A program made the position numbers and the translations under genes. A stretch of DNA of 64,000 bases from JAGPDF01 sp052035735 (GTDB lineage Bacteria > Acidobacteriota > Thermoanaerobaculia > Multivoradales > JAGPDF01). The notes beneath the pieces are model-generated. The model did not search any database. It was not told the origin of the DNA and saw only the letters and a list, made by a program, of their open reading frames with translations. Shown here piece after piece: positions 25,669 to 34,257 of the stretch. The stretch covers positions 48,454 through 112,453 of the forward strand of contig JBPOHI010000086.1 of the NCBI GenBank assembly GCA_052035735.1. Reading direction: 5' to 3'. Positions within the stretch are counted from its first letter, which is position 1. Each line of letters opens with the position of its first letter.

Positions 25669-27468
25669 ATGTCCGTCTCTGAACCGCCCGATGTCAAGGA
25701 ACTGGTGGCGCTCGCGCGCCGCTTCGCCGAGCGCAAGCTCTACGACGAAGCGGCCGAGCTCTTCGGCGTAGCGCTGCGCCTCGAGCCTCGCAACCTGGGC
25801 ACGCGCCTGGCGCTCGCCCGCATCCGACGGCTGCAGAAGGCGCAGGGGCGCCTCGCCTCCGCCAGGGACCCGATCGAAAGCGCGCGCTCCGAAATGCGCC
25901 GCAACGGCATCGACGCATCGCATTTCGTCGGCCTGGCCTGGCTCTATGCCGAGAAGGGGGAGGAGTTTCGCGCCCTCGAATGCCTGCACATCGCCCGCCT
26001 CAAGGACCCGCTCTCGCCGGCGAACTTCAAGCTCGCGGCGCGAATTCACTTCCGCCTGCAGGACTACGACAGCGCCGCAGAGCTCCTGCAGCGCGCGCTG
26101 CGCTACAACCCGTTCGACCGCGAGGCCGCCGAGCTCCTGGGCCAGATCGAATACGAGCGCAAGCAGTTCGCCGAGGCGCTCGCCGCCACGATCGACGCGT
26201 TCCTGCTACTGCCCTCCGTCGACGAAGAGCGGGCGATCCGGCTGCGCCGACGGATCCGCACGCTCAAGCACCTGCTCGGCTGGCAGAGCAAGCAGGTCGT
26301 CGCCCTGTTTCGCGAGCGCGAAGAACAGCTGCACACCGCGTTCGATCGCCTCGAATGGCGCCGCGAGCGCTTCCGCAGCGAGGAGACCTGGGAAAGCCTG
26401 GCGCTCGCCGCGCTGGTCGCCCCGCAGGACGACGGTGGCCGCCTGAAGCTGGCTGCGCGCCTGCGCAAGCTCTCCGCCTGGGCACATTTCACCGACGAGC
26501 AGATCTTCAAGCTCTCCGCCGCCGTGCAGGAAAAGAGCCTCGAGGCCGGAACGCTGATCTTCGCCAACAACAGCGAGGGGATCGACATCTACCTGCTCGA
26601 CGAGGGCGAGATCAGCATTCAGCGCCCGACCCCCTACGGCACCTATCCGCTGGCCCTGCTGCAGCCGGGGTCGATGTTCGGAGAGGTGAACTTCCTCACC
26701 CGCGGCGTGCGCACGGGAGATGCGCTGGCGCTCAAGCCCTGCCGCCTGCTGATCTTCGACGGCGGCGCGCTCGAGGAGCTGTCGCGCAGCTGGTCGGAGT
26801 TCGGAGTGCAGCTCTACTGGGGACTCTGGCACTCGCTCGCCGGCAAGCTCCGCTCGACGAACGAGCAGTTGAAGACCTTCTTCTCCGCCGACAAGCAGCC
26901 GGAGAACTTCCTCCGCCTCAGACGCGGGAGATCCAGCGGCGGCAGCGGCGAGATGGGCGACATCGGAGCCATCGAGGTGCCGCCGGACGACAAGGTCCGG
27001 CTCTTCCAGGAACAGGGACTGTCGAGCAAGGAGCTCGCGACGCTCGCGACCTTCTCGAAGGAGCTGCGCTTCGAGTCCGGCGCGTCGCTCTTCTCCGAGG
27101 GCGACGACGGCCACGAGATGTACGTCGTTCTGGACGGCCGGGTGCTGATCAGCAAGTACATTCCCGGCGCCGGCGAGGAGGCGCTCGCCTTCCTCGAGCG
27201 CGGCGATTTCTTCGGCGAGATGTCGCTCATCGACGGCGAGCCGCGCTCGGCCGACGCACGCGCCCACGGCGGCCCGCTCACCGTCCTGGCGCTCGATCAG
27301 GCGACGATTCAGGAGATGCTCGTTCTAGATCCCCAGGCGTCGCTCGACTTCCTCAAGCTCCTCTGCCGGCTGGTCGCCAAGCGCCTGCGCGAGATCGACG
27401 AGAAGGTCATCGGCTGGCGCATCATGTCGGGCGAGCGGACTCCCGAGATGTCGGCAGGCCACGCGTAA
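25669..27468 (+). CDS. TPR protein with two cyclic-nucleotide-binding domains
   Basis: A 599-residue protein. TPR-like repeats fill about residues 8-180. Two cyclic-nucleotide-binding folds follow, at about 290-385 and 463-560. The second carries a good phosphate-binding cassette (FFGEMSLIDGEPRSADARA); the first is more diverged (MFGEVNFLTRGVRTGDA). There is no DNA-binding or kinase domain, so it probably works as a ligand-responsive scaffold. Its last 47 bases overlap the 3' end of the M16 gene on the other strand. Confidence 0.82.
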   Translation: MSVSEPPDVKELVALARRFAERKLYDEAAELFGVALRLEPRNLGTRLALARIRRLQKAQGRLASARDPIESARSEMRRNGIDASHFVGLAWLYAEKGEEFRALECLHIARLKDPLSPANFKLAARIHFRLQDYDSAAELLQRALRYNPFDREAAELLGQIEYERKQFAEALAATIDAFLLLPSVDEERAIRLRRRIRTLKHLLGWQSKQVVALFREREEQLHTAFDRLEWRRERFRSEETWESLALAALVAPQDDGGRLKLAARLRKLSAWAHFTDEQIFKLSAAVQEKSLEAGTLIFANNSEGIDIYLLDEGEISIQRPTPYGTYPLALLQPGSMFGEVNFLTRGVRTGDALALKPCRLLIFDGGALEELSRSWSEFGVQLYWGLWHSLAGKLRSTNEQLKTFFSADKQPENFLRLRRGRSSGGSGEMGDIGAIEVPPDDKVRLFQEQGLSSKELATLATFSKELRFESGASLFSEGDDGHEMYVVLDGRVLISKYIPGAGEEALAFLERGDFFGEMSLIDGEPRSADARAHGGPLTVLALDQATIQEMLVLDPQASLDFLKLLCRLVAKRLREIDEKVIGWRIMSGERTPEMSAGHA

Positions 27469-28666
27469 CCAGCAAGCGCTCGGGATCGATCCAACGGCGC
27501 ACTGCCGCCGTCACCTCCGCCGCCGTGAGCCGCGCGATCTTTCCACTGTGCCAGGACGGATCGTCGAGCGGCAGCTCGAGGAGCGCCGAGACCGCCATCA
27601 GGTCGGCCCACTGCCGGGCCGTTTCGCGGCGGAACGGCTCGCGGCCGAGCAGGTAGGCACGCGCGCTCTCGAGCTCCTCTGCGGGAATCGGCTCGGCGAG
27701 CAGTCGCGTCAGTTCGTCGCGCACCGACGCTTCGGCCTGATCGAGCGTCTCGGGCGCCGTGCCGACGTAACAGACCAGGCGGCCCTCGTCGAGGCCGGCG
27801 CCGGAGACCGTATCTGCGGTCGCAGCGTAAGCCAACCCCTCGCGCTCGCGGATGCGCTGCGGAATCCGCCCGGTGAGGCCGGAGCCGGTGCCGAGCAGCA
27901 CCGCCGCGAGCTCGAGAGCCGGATAGTCGGGATGCGCCCGCGCGACCGTACGCGAGCCGACGAACAGATGCGCCTGATCCTGGGCGTGGGTCGCGATCTC
28001 GCAGCGCGGCGGCGGCGCCACCGCCGGCGGCAGCGGCACGACTCGCCCGCTCGCCGCACGCCCGCTGCTGCCGCCGGAGAGACGCGCGCCAAACAGCTGG
28101 CCGGAACGCGTCGCGACCTGCTCCTCGTCGATCTCTCCGGCTACCGAAAGGTAGACCCCCCAATCCTGCGCCGCGCGATGAAATGCCCGACAGTTCTCCG
28201 GCTCGAGCCTTTCCAGGCTCGCCGCATCGCCCTGCAGCGGCCGGCCGCGCGGATGCGGTGCATAGACCTGCGCGGCGAAGGCGCGCGCGGTCACGAGGTC
28301 GGCCTGGTCGGCCTGCGCGTCGAGCTCCGCCGCCGCCTGGCGGGCCAGCCACGCCAGGCGCTCCTGCGGAAAGGCCGACTCGAAGAGCAGCTCCGCAGCC
28401 CACTCGAGAGCCAGCTGCCAGTCCCCCGCCAGCGCGTCGATCGACAGGCCATGCCCCTCATAGCCGCCGAAGCTCGAGAGCATCATGCCGCGACCTTCGG
28501 CGTCGGCAGCGATGCGTTCCCAGGAGCGACGGCCGGTGCCTTCGGTGAGCAGGCGGCCGGTGAGGAGCGCCTGCCCCGGAATCTCCTCGGCGCGCGCGCC
28601 ACCGGCGAGCAGGACGCGCACCGCGACCACCGGAGCCCCCTCGATGCGGCGGAGACGCGGTGTCAT
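27422..28666 (-). CDS. M16-family peptidase-like protein lacking the zinc site
   Basis: A 414-residue M16-fold protein, the second gene of a pair. Where an active member would have HxxEH, this one has LLTEGTGRRSW, so it should be catalytically dead. The C-terminal half keeps the M16 features (LLGTGSGLTGRIPQRIREREGLAY). Active/inactive heterodimers are known in the family, as in mitochondrial processing peptidase. Its ATG overlaps the stop of the active partner (ATGA), so the two proteins are likely made in equal amounts. Confidence 0.88.
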   Translation of the reverse strand: MTPRLRRIEGAPVVAVRVLLAGGARAEEIPGQALLTGRLLTEGTGRRSWERIAADAEGRGMMLSSFGGYEGHGLSIDALAGDWQLALEWAAELLFESAFPQERLAWLARQAAAELDAQADQADLVTARAFAAQVYAPHPRGRPLQGDAASLERLEPENCRAFHRAAQDWGVYLSVAGEIDEEQVATRSGQLFGARLSGGSSGRAASGRVVPLPPAVAPPPRCEIATHAQDQAHLFVGSRTVARAHPDYPALELAAVLLGTGSGLTGRIPQRIREREGLAYAATADTVSGAGLDEGRLVCYVGTAPETLDQAEASVRDELTRLLAEPIPAEELESARAYLLGREPFRRETARQWADLMAVSALLELPLDDPSWHSGKIARLTAAEVTAAVRRWIDPERLLVTRGLPTSRESARPT

Positions 28667-29976
28667 TCGTCCTCCGGCAACGACAGGCCAAGAACCGACC
28701 CCAACCGCGGATCGAGATAGAGCCGGGCGAGGCGCTGCAGGTCTGCCGCATCGCACTCGAGTGCCTGCCGCACGATGCGCTCCGGCTGCTCGAGGTCGCC
28801 CTGGGCGAGCGCCAGGGCGGCAGTAATCGCTTGCTGGTGGATGCGCTCCTGCTGGAAGACCCAGTCGGCGAGCAGAATCTGCTTCGCCCTCTCGAGCTCC
28901 TCCTCCGGGACGAGACGGTCGCGCAGGTCGGCGAGCTCCCCTGCGAGGCGACGTTCGACTTCGCCCGGATCGCCCCCCGGCAGGACCTCGAACGAGCAGG
29001 CGAGATGCGACGCCACCTCCGCCTCGGCAAGCGCGCCGGAAGCGGAGAGGCAAAGTTGGCCGACGTCGACGAAGGCGCGATGCAGGCGGCTCGTGCGGCC
29101 GCCGCCGAGCAACGTCGCGAGCAGGCGGAGGCCGGCGTGATCGGGATGCTCGGCCGGAGGCGCCGGCAATGCGAGCAGGAGCCGCGCGACCTCGCCGTGC
29201 CGGCGCTCCAGCCGCTGGGCACGGTCGAGAACCGGCACCGCGGCCACCGGCGTGCGCGCGATCGGCTCGTGCGCCAGGTCGCCGAACTCCGCCACGACGC
29301 GTTCGGCGCTGTCCGGTCCGAGATCGCCGGCGACGACGAGCAACGCATTCGACGGGCGATAGAAGCGGCGGTGGAAGGCCGCCAGGCGATCGCGGTCGGT
29401 CGACTCGAGATCCCCCTCGCTCCCCAAGACCGGCACGCCGTAGGGATGGCCGGCGAAGAGCTCCGCCTGAACCGCGAGCTCGAGGGCATCCCAGGGTTCG
29501 TCCTGGTACATCGCGAGCTCTTCGAGGATGACCTGACGCTCGCTCGCGACCTCGGCAGGGTCGAGCGTCAGGGCCGTCATGCGGTCGCGCTCGATGGCGA
29601 GCGCCTCCTGCCAGCGATCGGCGGAGAACGAGAAGTAGTAGGCGGTGAGGTCGTGACTGGTGAAAGCGTTGTTGCTGCCGCCCAGCGCCTGGGTCCGGCG
29701 GTCGATCTCCCCCGGACCGTAGTGCGCCGCGCCCTTGAACATCATGTGCTCGAGAAAATGCGCCGCACCGCTCTCGCCAGGTGCCTCGTCCCGACCGCCG
29801 ACACGGTAGAGCAGGACCGTGGTGACGATCGGGGCCTGGCGATTGACGATCAGGCAGACATCGAGGCCGCTGGCGAGTCGCAGGCGCTCCACCCGGCCGG
29901 AGCCGGCGAGCGCGCGCACCGCATCGAAAGGGGGAGGAGTCAGCGAACCGCTCTCGGCGAAACGGCGGGCCGCCAA
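28663..29976 (-). CDS. M16-family zinc metallopeptidase
   Basis: A 437-residue active M16 peptidase. The inverted zinc motif HFLEH (His73, Glu76, His77) and the downstream ligand Glu in ILEELAMYQDEPWDALE are intact. No clear signal peptide is seen. The proposed start is TTG 29976, four bases after the stop of the kinase gene; the true start could differ slightly. It should pair with the inactive homologue encoded immediately downstream to form one peptidase chamber. Confidence 0.88.
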   Translation of the reverse strand: MAARRFAESGSLTPPPFDAVRALAGSGRVERLRLASGLDVCLIVNRQAPIVTTVLLYRVGGRDEAPGESGAAHFLEHMMFKGAAHYGPGEIDRRTQALGGSNNAFTSHDLTAYYFSFSADRWQEALAIERDRMTALTLDPAEVASERQVILEELAMYQDEPWDALELAVQAELFAGHPYGVPVLGSEGDLESTDRDRLAAFHRRFYRPSNALLVVAGDLGPDSAERVVAEFGDLAHEPIARTPVAAVPVLDRAQRLERRHGEVARLLLALPAPPAEHPDHAGLRLLATLLGGGRTSRLHRAFVDVGQLCLSASGALAEAEVASHLACSFEVLPGGDPGEVERRLAGELADLRDRLVPEEELERAKQILLADWVFQQERIHQQAITAALALAQGDLEQPERIVRQALECDAADLQRLARLYLDPRLGSVLGLSLPEDE

Positions 29977-29980
29977 GCCG

Positions 29981-31846
29981 TCAAGGGCGCTCGCCCAGGC
30001 GACGCTTCTTGCCTTTGGCGGACGGCGGACTCAGATCGGCGGTGACCAGGGTCGGCGAAGGCGCCCCCTCCGAGGCCGACACTCGGATCGTCCAGGTGCG
30101 CCCCTCGTGCATGATCCGGACAATGTGGTCGCCGCTCTCCGGCAGATCGTAGGCTCGCCCGTCGCGCTTCTTGGCGTTCCAGGTTCCGGCCTGACCGATG
30201 ACGCGCCCATCGATCTTCACGATCGCTTCGGGCGGCTCGACGACGAACGACAGCGCCATGCCGGTGACCATCATCCGGTCGATGCGCGGCGCGAGCGCCG
30301 GACGATCGACCACCGGCTCTTCGACATCGTCGGCGGCATTCTCCGCCACCGGATCGGGCTCCGGCTGCGAGGGCTCCGGTCGCGGCGCCGGACGCGTCGG
30401 CACCGTCTCCGCCGGGACGTCGCGCGCGGTCGCCTGCGGCTTCGTTTCGGGCACGGCGGGCGAATCCGGCGCGACCGGCGGCTTCTGCTGGAATCGCTCG
30501 CCCGGGTCGGGCTGGGCGACCGAATCGCTCGCCGCGTCCTCGCGCGGCCGGGCAGGGTCGGTCGCATTCGGCTCCGCCTTCGCTTCCGAGACCTTGGGAT
30601 CGCCCTGCACGGGGTCGGTCGCCGCGGCCTGCTGGCTCTTGGCGAGCTCCTTGGCGGCCACCCAGCGGCGCGCGGCGAGCCCGCCGACGACGAGCGCCAG
30701 CACCAGCAGCGCCACCGCCCCACCGACAACCCAGAGGCCCGGCCGCGACGCGCCCGCGGCCGCCGCTCCGGTGCCCGCTGTACCGGCCGCCCCCATCAAC
30801 GGGCGCGGTGGCGGCGGTGGAGCAGCCGAAGGTGAGGGCAGCATCTCGGTCGGGGCCTGGGTGAACGACGGCGCCGCCGGCGGGTGCGGAGGCGGCGCGA
30901 GTCCAGGCGCAACCTGCACCGCGCCCGAGGTCGACATGCGACGGGTCGAGTCGGTCGGGGCCGAAGCGTCGCGCGCCGCCGGTCGATCGAGGATCGAGGC
31001 CGGAATCTCCTGCTCGCAGATCGCCAGATCGCGCGCCACTTCGCCGGCGGTCTTGTAGCGGTCGTCGCGGTCCTTCTGCAGCATGCGCTGCAACACCCCT
31101 TCGAGACGGGTGCCGAGCTCTGGCCGGTCGACGACGATCGACGGCGGATCGCGGTGCAGGATCTGATACACCAGCGTGGTCAGCGTCTCACCCTGGAAGG
31201 GGCGGCGACGCGAGAGTACCTCATAGAGGAGCACGCCGAGCGAGAAGATGTCGCTGCGCCCGTCGAGCTCGTCGCCGCGAATCTGCTCCGGCGAGAGATA
31301 GTGCGGCGAACCCACCACCGAGCCGGTCATCGTCAGGTCGGACGTCTGATCCTTGAGCTTGGCGATGCCGAAGTCCGAGACCTTGACCGTGCCCGTCGCC
31401 GCCGAGATCAGCAGGTTCGAGGGCTTGATGTCGCGATGCACCACGCCCTGGCGGTGCGCATAGTCGAGCCCTTCCGCGGCCTGGCGAACGAAGTGGATCG
31501 CCTCACGCAGGCTGAGCGGCGGCTCGACCTCGAGGCGCTGAGCGAGGTCGCTTCCCTCGACGCACTCGAAGGCGAGGTAGAGCACACCCTGGTCCTCGCC
31601 GACATCGAACAGCGCCACGACGTTCGGGTGCAGGAGCTTCCCGGCTGCGCGCGACTCCCGCTCGAGGCGGCGCTTGCGCTCCTCCATCTCGTTCGGGCGG
31701 CCCTCTTCGATCTTGACCGTCTTGATGGCGACACGCCGGCCGATCTGCGGGTCCTCGGCCAGGAACACCTCGCCCATCGCCCCCGCGCCGAGCATGCGCA
31801 GGATCTGATACCGCCCCAGCCGGCCGCCTTCGACGATCGGACTCAA
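29981..31846 (-). CDS. Membrane Ser/Thr protein kinase with PEGA-like C-terminal region
   Basis: A 621-residue Hanks-type kinase. It has the glycine loop GAGAMGEV, Lys in VAIKTV, the catalytic loop HRDIKPSN (Asp139), DFGIAKL and SPEQI. A Pro/Ala-rich linker leads to one transmembrane helix (about 371-393). An extracytoplasmic Pro/Glu-rich stretch and a final beta-rich module follow (PPEAIVKIDGRVIGQ, RIMHEGRTWTIRV), which resembles PEGA domains. TTG 31846 is the only start close to the kinase fold. It overlaps the stop of a possible 34-codon reading frame. Downstream M16 genes are nearly contiguous. Confidence 0.88.
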   Translation of the reverse strand: MSPIVEGGRLGRYQILRMLGAGAMGEVFLAEDPQIGRRVAIKTVKIEEGRPNEMEERKRRLERESRAAGKLLHPNVVALFDVGEDQGVLYLAFECVEGSDLAQRLEVEPPLSLREAIHFVRQAAEGLDYAHRQGVVHRDIKPSNLLISAATGTVKVSDFGIAKLKDQTSDLTMTGSVVGSPHYLSPEQIRGDELDGRSDIFSLGVLLYEVLSRRRPFQGETLTTLVYQILHRDPPSIVVDRPELGTRLEGVLQRMLQKDRDDRYKTAGEVARDLAICEQEIPASILDRPAARDASAPTDSTRRMSTSGAVQVAPGLAPPPHPPAAPSFTQAPTEMLPSPSAAPPPPPRPLMGAAGTAGTGAAAAGASRPGLWVVGGAVALLVLALVVGGLAARRWVAAKELAKSQQAAATDPVQGDPKVSEAKAEPNATDPARPREDAASDSVAQPDPGERFQQKPPVAPDSPAVPETKPQATARDVPAETVPTRPAPRPEPSQPEPDPVAENAADDVEEPVVDRPALAPRIDRMMVTGMALSFVVEPPEAIVKIDGRVIGQAGTWNAKKRDGRAYDLPESGDHIVRIMHEGRTWTIRVSASEGAPSPTLVTADLSPPSAKGKKRRLGERP

Positions 31847-31947
31847 CGCCCGGCCTCTCCCTGGACGTCCACCGTCACGCCGCCGCCGGCCACCAGCGAC
31901 GCGACTTCTTCGGTGCCTACGGTTTCGGCGATTTCCCAGTTGTCCAT
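31843..31947 (-). CDS. Possible 34-residue leader peptide before the kinase
   Basis: An ATG frame of 34 codons, rich in Glu, Val and Gly, whose TGA overlaps the kinase TTG start (TTGA). It also overlaps the end of the metallophosphoesterase gene. The nearest purine-rich stretch, AGAGGAGG, is about 22 bases upstream, too far for normal initiation. It could be a translational-coupling leader or chance. Confidence 0.25.
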   Translation of the reverse strand: MDNWEIAETVGTEEVASLVAGGGVTVDVQGEAGR

Positions 31948-32849
31948 GGCGTTCGGCCGGCTGCGGCCGCCTCCTCTTCGGGCGCCATGATATCGCCCCT
32001 CGCCTTCCGCTGCGCGCTTTCCGCCCGACCGTCGGGGCCCGACTGGAGGCGGCCGAAGCGCTGGTCGCGAACGAGCTCGAAGCGGCCGGCGGCGGCGTCC
32101 CAGAAGTGACGCTCGACGCGGAAGCTCCCGGCACCGATCTCCAGCCAGTGCAGACTGTTGCGACCGGACTCCGGCCCGCGCCCGCGAGAGGACGACGTCG
32201 TGCCGGTATGCAGCGCGAGGAAGCCGTCGGGACCGAACGGCCAAAGCTCGAGCGTCTGATGGAGATGCCCCGACAGAACCAGATCGACCCGGCCCGCTCC
32301 CCAGCGCGCGATCGCCTCCGCGGATCGCCAGGCGGGATGCTCGCTCTCGACCCCCTCGGGCCGCACCACATGGTGGTGCGCGACGACGATCCGAAAGAGC
32401 GCGGGCGGCGTCCCGGCGAGCAGCCGATCGATCTCGGCGAGCCGCCGCCGGCGGATCCGCCCGCCTTTGAGCGCGAAGGCCTGCGCCGTGTTGACCCCGG
32501 CGACGAGCAACTCTTCGTCGCGAAAGACCGGTTCGAGCTCGCGGTCGAAATGGCGGCGCCAGGCGCCGAAGGGGGCGAACAGCCGCTCCCACACCCGGTA
32601 GAGCGGGACGTCATGATTCCCCGGCACCGCGACGACCGGCGCGATCCGCGCCAGCTCGTCGGCGAAGGCGCGCGCCTCGCGGAACTGCTGCGGCTTCGCG
32701 CGCAGCGTGAGGTCCCCCGAGATCACCACCAGATCCGGCCGCCTCACGGCGGCGAGATCGAGCACTCCCGCCGAAACCGCCGGCAGGTGTTTCGGCCCGA
32801 AGTGGATGTCGGAGATGTGCAGGACGTTGCGCAGGAGCAGACCTCGCAA
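31917..32849 (-). CDS. Calcineurin-like metallophosphoesterase
   Basis: A 310-residue member of the metallophosphoesterase superfamily with all five metal motifs: DIHFG (from SDIHFG), GDLT, GNHD, VVAHHH and GHLHQ. It probably hydrolyses a phosphodiester or phosphomonoester; the Icc/CpdA-type group, which includes cAMP phosphodiesterases, is the closest match by eye. That would be notable next to a cyclic-nucleotide-binding protein a few genes away, but the substrate is not shown by sequence. The start is TTG 32849 with a weak ribosome site. The last 40 residues are low-complexity. Confidence 0.85.
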   Translation of the reverse strand: MRGLLLRNVLHISDIHFGPKHLPAVSAGVLDLAAVRRPDLVVISGDLTLRAKPQQFREARAFADELARIAPVVAVPGNHDVPLYRVWERLFAPFGAWRRHFDRELEPVFRDEELLVAGVNTAQAFALKGGRIRRRRLAEIDRLLAGTPPALFRIVVAHHHVVRPEGVESEHPAWRSAEAIARWGAGRVDLVLSGHLHQTLELWPFGPDGFLALHTGTTSSSRGRGPESGRNSLHWLEIGAGSFRVERHFWDAAAGRFELVRDQRFGRLQSGPDGRAESAQRKARGDIMAPEEEAAAAGRTPWTTGKSPKP

Positions 32850-32895
32850 CGGACTCTAACTTACACAGGCGTGGCGTCGGGCCTGCTGCGAAAGT

Positions 32896-33291
32896 TCAGC
32901 TGGCGAGCACCAGCCGCGCGTGCTGCACGACCGCTTCACTCGCCGCACCGGGAGGCAGCCAGCGAACGTTCGTTGTCGAGCCGGCGGAGCCGGCATTTTC
33001 TCCACCGAGCAGCAGCACCGGCAGTCGCGGCGCGAGGGTCGCGAGACCGCGGGCGAGGGCGAGACCGTCGTACTCGTCCATGTGCAGCGGCGCGACGACG
33101 AGGTCGACCTCCCCCTGCAGCCGCATGTAGCTACGGAAAGCCGCGAAGCCGTTGGCAACCTCCACGACCTCGAGCCGCGCCGCCCGCAGCGCCGCGGCGA
33201 GCCCCGCCCGCAGCTGTCGATCCACACCCGCCAGAAGCACTCGTCGCACCGGAAATGCCGCTCTCTCGCTCACGAGAGAAGAGACAGTCAC
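32896..33291 (-). CDS. Degenerate receiver-like protein
   Basis: About 131 residues with the layout of a CheY-type receiver: RRVLLAGVDRQLRAGLAAAL, then EVVEVANGFAAF, then VDLVVAPLHMDEYDGLALA. The position of the phosphorylated Asp is Pro (VVAPLHM where LLDLxMP is usual), the acidic pair is incomplete and the switch Lys is Pro. It should therefore not accept phosphate. No output domain is present. Several GTG codons could start it; GTG 33291 is shown. It may act as a constitutive binding module. Confidence 0.55.
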   Translation of the reverse strand: MTVSSLVSERAAFPVRRVLLAGVDRQLRAGLAAALRAARLEVVEVANGFAAFRSYMRLQGEVDLVVAPLHMDEYDGLALARGLATLAPRLPVLLLGGENAGSAGSTTNVRWLPPGAASEAVVQHARLVLAS

Positions 33292-33317
33292 AGCCCGGCT
33301 GTGGAACAGCTCGCTGC

Positions 33318-33722
33318 TCAGTCGATTTCGTCTTCGATCCGGCCCAGGACCTCGGACTCGACGCGCGCTACGGCGAGCGCCGAGACGGCCCGCACCAGGG
33401 TCTTGCCCTGGCTGCGCCCGAGGAGGTAGCCGCCGAGGCCGGCGAGGAAGAGGGCCGGCCACGGATGGCGGCGCACCACCTGCCGCCAGTCGACCTGCGG
33501 CGGAAGGAGGTCGTCGATCAGCTCGTCGGCGAGCGACGACAGCCCGCCGCGGCCGCCTGCCGAGCCGACCTCCTCGAGATCGTCATCGAAGTCGTCGAAG
33601 ACGTCTTCGTCCTCGTAGTCCGCGTAGTCCGCCGCCGGAGCGGCGGGCGCGGCGTGGCCGCGCTCGCTGCCCGACGAATGGAATCGCGAGCTGCGGCTGC
33701 CCCTGGCGGCCTCGTAGCCCAT
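33318..33722 (-). CDS. Small acidic protein with C-terminal membrane segment
   Basis: A 134-residue protein. The first half is low-complexity and strongly acidic (YADYEDEDVFDDFDDDLEE). The second half has a short hydrophobic helix (WPALFLAGLGGYLLGRSQG) and a final helical stretch. I do not recognise a family. It lies 8 bases downstream of the DUF883-type gene and on the same strand, so the two probably act together at the inner membrane. Confidence 0.65.
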   Translation of the reverse strand: MGYEAARGSRSSRFHSSGSERGHAAPAAPAADYADYEDEDVFDDFDDDLEEVGSAGGRGGLSSLADELIDDLLPPQVDWRQVVRRHPWPALFLAGLGGYLLGRSQGKTLVRAVSALAVARVESEVLGRIEDEID

Positions 33723-33730
33723 GAACGCCG

Positions 33731-34117
33731 TCAGTCGTCGCGGCGACGGTTGCCGCGCACCAGCAGGCCGATCACGAAGCCGACGCCGGCCGCGATCAGG
33801 ATCGACTTGCCCGGATTCTCGCGGACGTACTCGTTGACGTTGTCGCTCACCTGGACGGCGTCGCGGCGCACGCGCTGGTAACCGGCGCGCACCGATTCGG
33901 CCGCGGCGTCGTACTTCTCGCGCGCCGCCGAGCCCAGGCGCTGCGCGCGCCGCCGCACCTCGCGCTGGGCGCGACGGGCGTTGCGCTCGAGCTCCTCGGC
34001 CGCGCCCTCGAAACGCTCGCGCGCTTCGTCGAGCCCGTCGTCGATCACGTCGCGGGTCCCGTCAACCGCGTCGGAGAGCACCTGCCGTGCACGATCCACC
34101 ACTTTGTTGTCGCCCAT
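33731..34117 (-). CDS. DUF883/ElaB-YqjD-like membrane-anchored protein
   Basis: A 128-residue protein with a long charged amphipathic helix (about residues 15-95) and a C-terminal membrane anchor (NPGKSILIAAGVGFVIGLLV followed by a basic tail). This is the pattern of the ElaB/YqjD/DUF883 family. E. coli members tether ribosomes to the inner membrane in stationary phase. GGAGGAGA precedes ATG 34117. Confidence 0.85.
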   Translation of the reverse strand: MGDNKVVDRARQVLSDAVDGTRDVIDDGLDEARERFEGAAEELERNARRAQREVRRRAQRLGSAAREKYDAAAESVRAGYQRVRRDAVQVSDNVNEYVRENPGKSILIAAGVGFVIGLLVRGNRRRDD

Positions 34118-34257
34118 TCGTCTCTCCTCCGACTGCCCGCGGGCCCGCCGGAGCCGTTCCGGCCCGAGCCCCGCATCCGATCGCATGATAACCGGTCCCG
34201 CGACGGCGGCCAATCGCAGATTCCGCGCTGCTAGACTCGCCGCAGAGCGGAGGGGAC

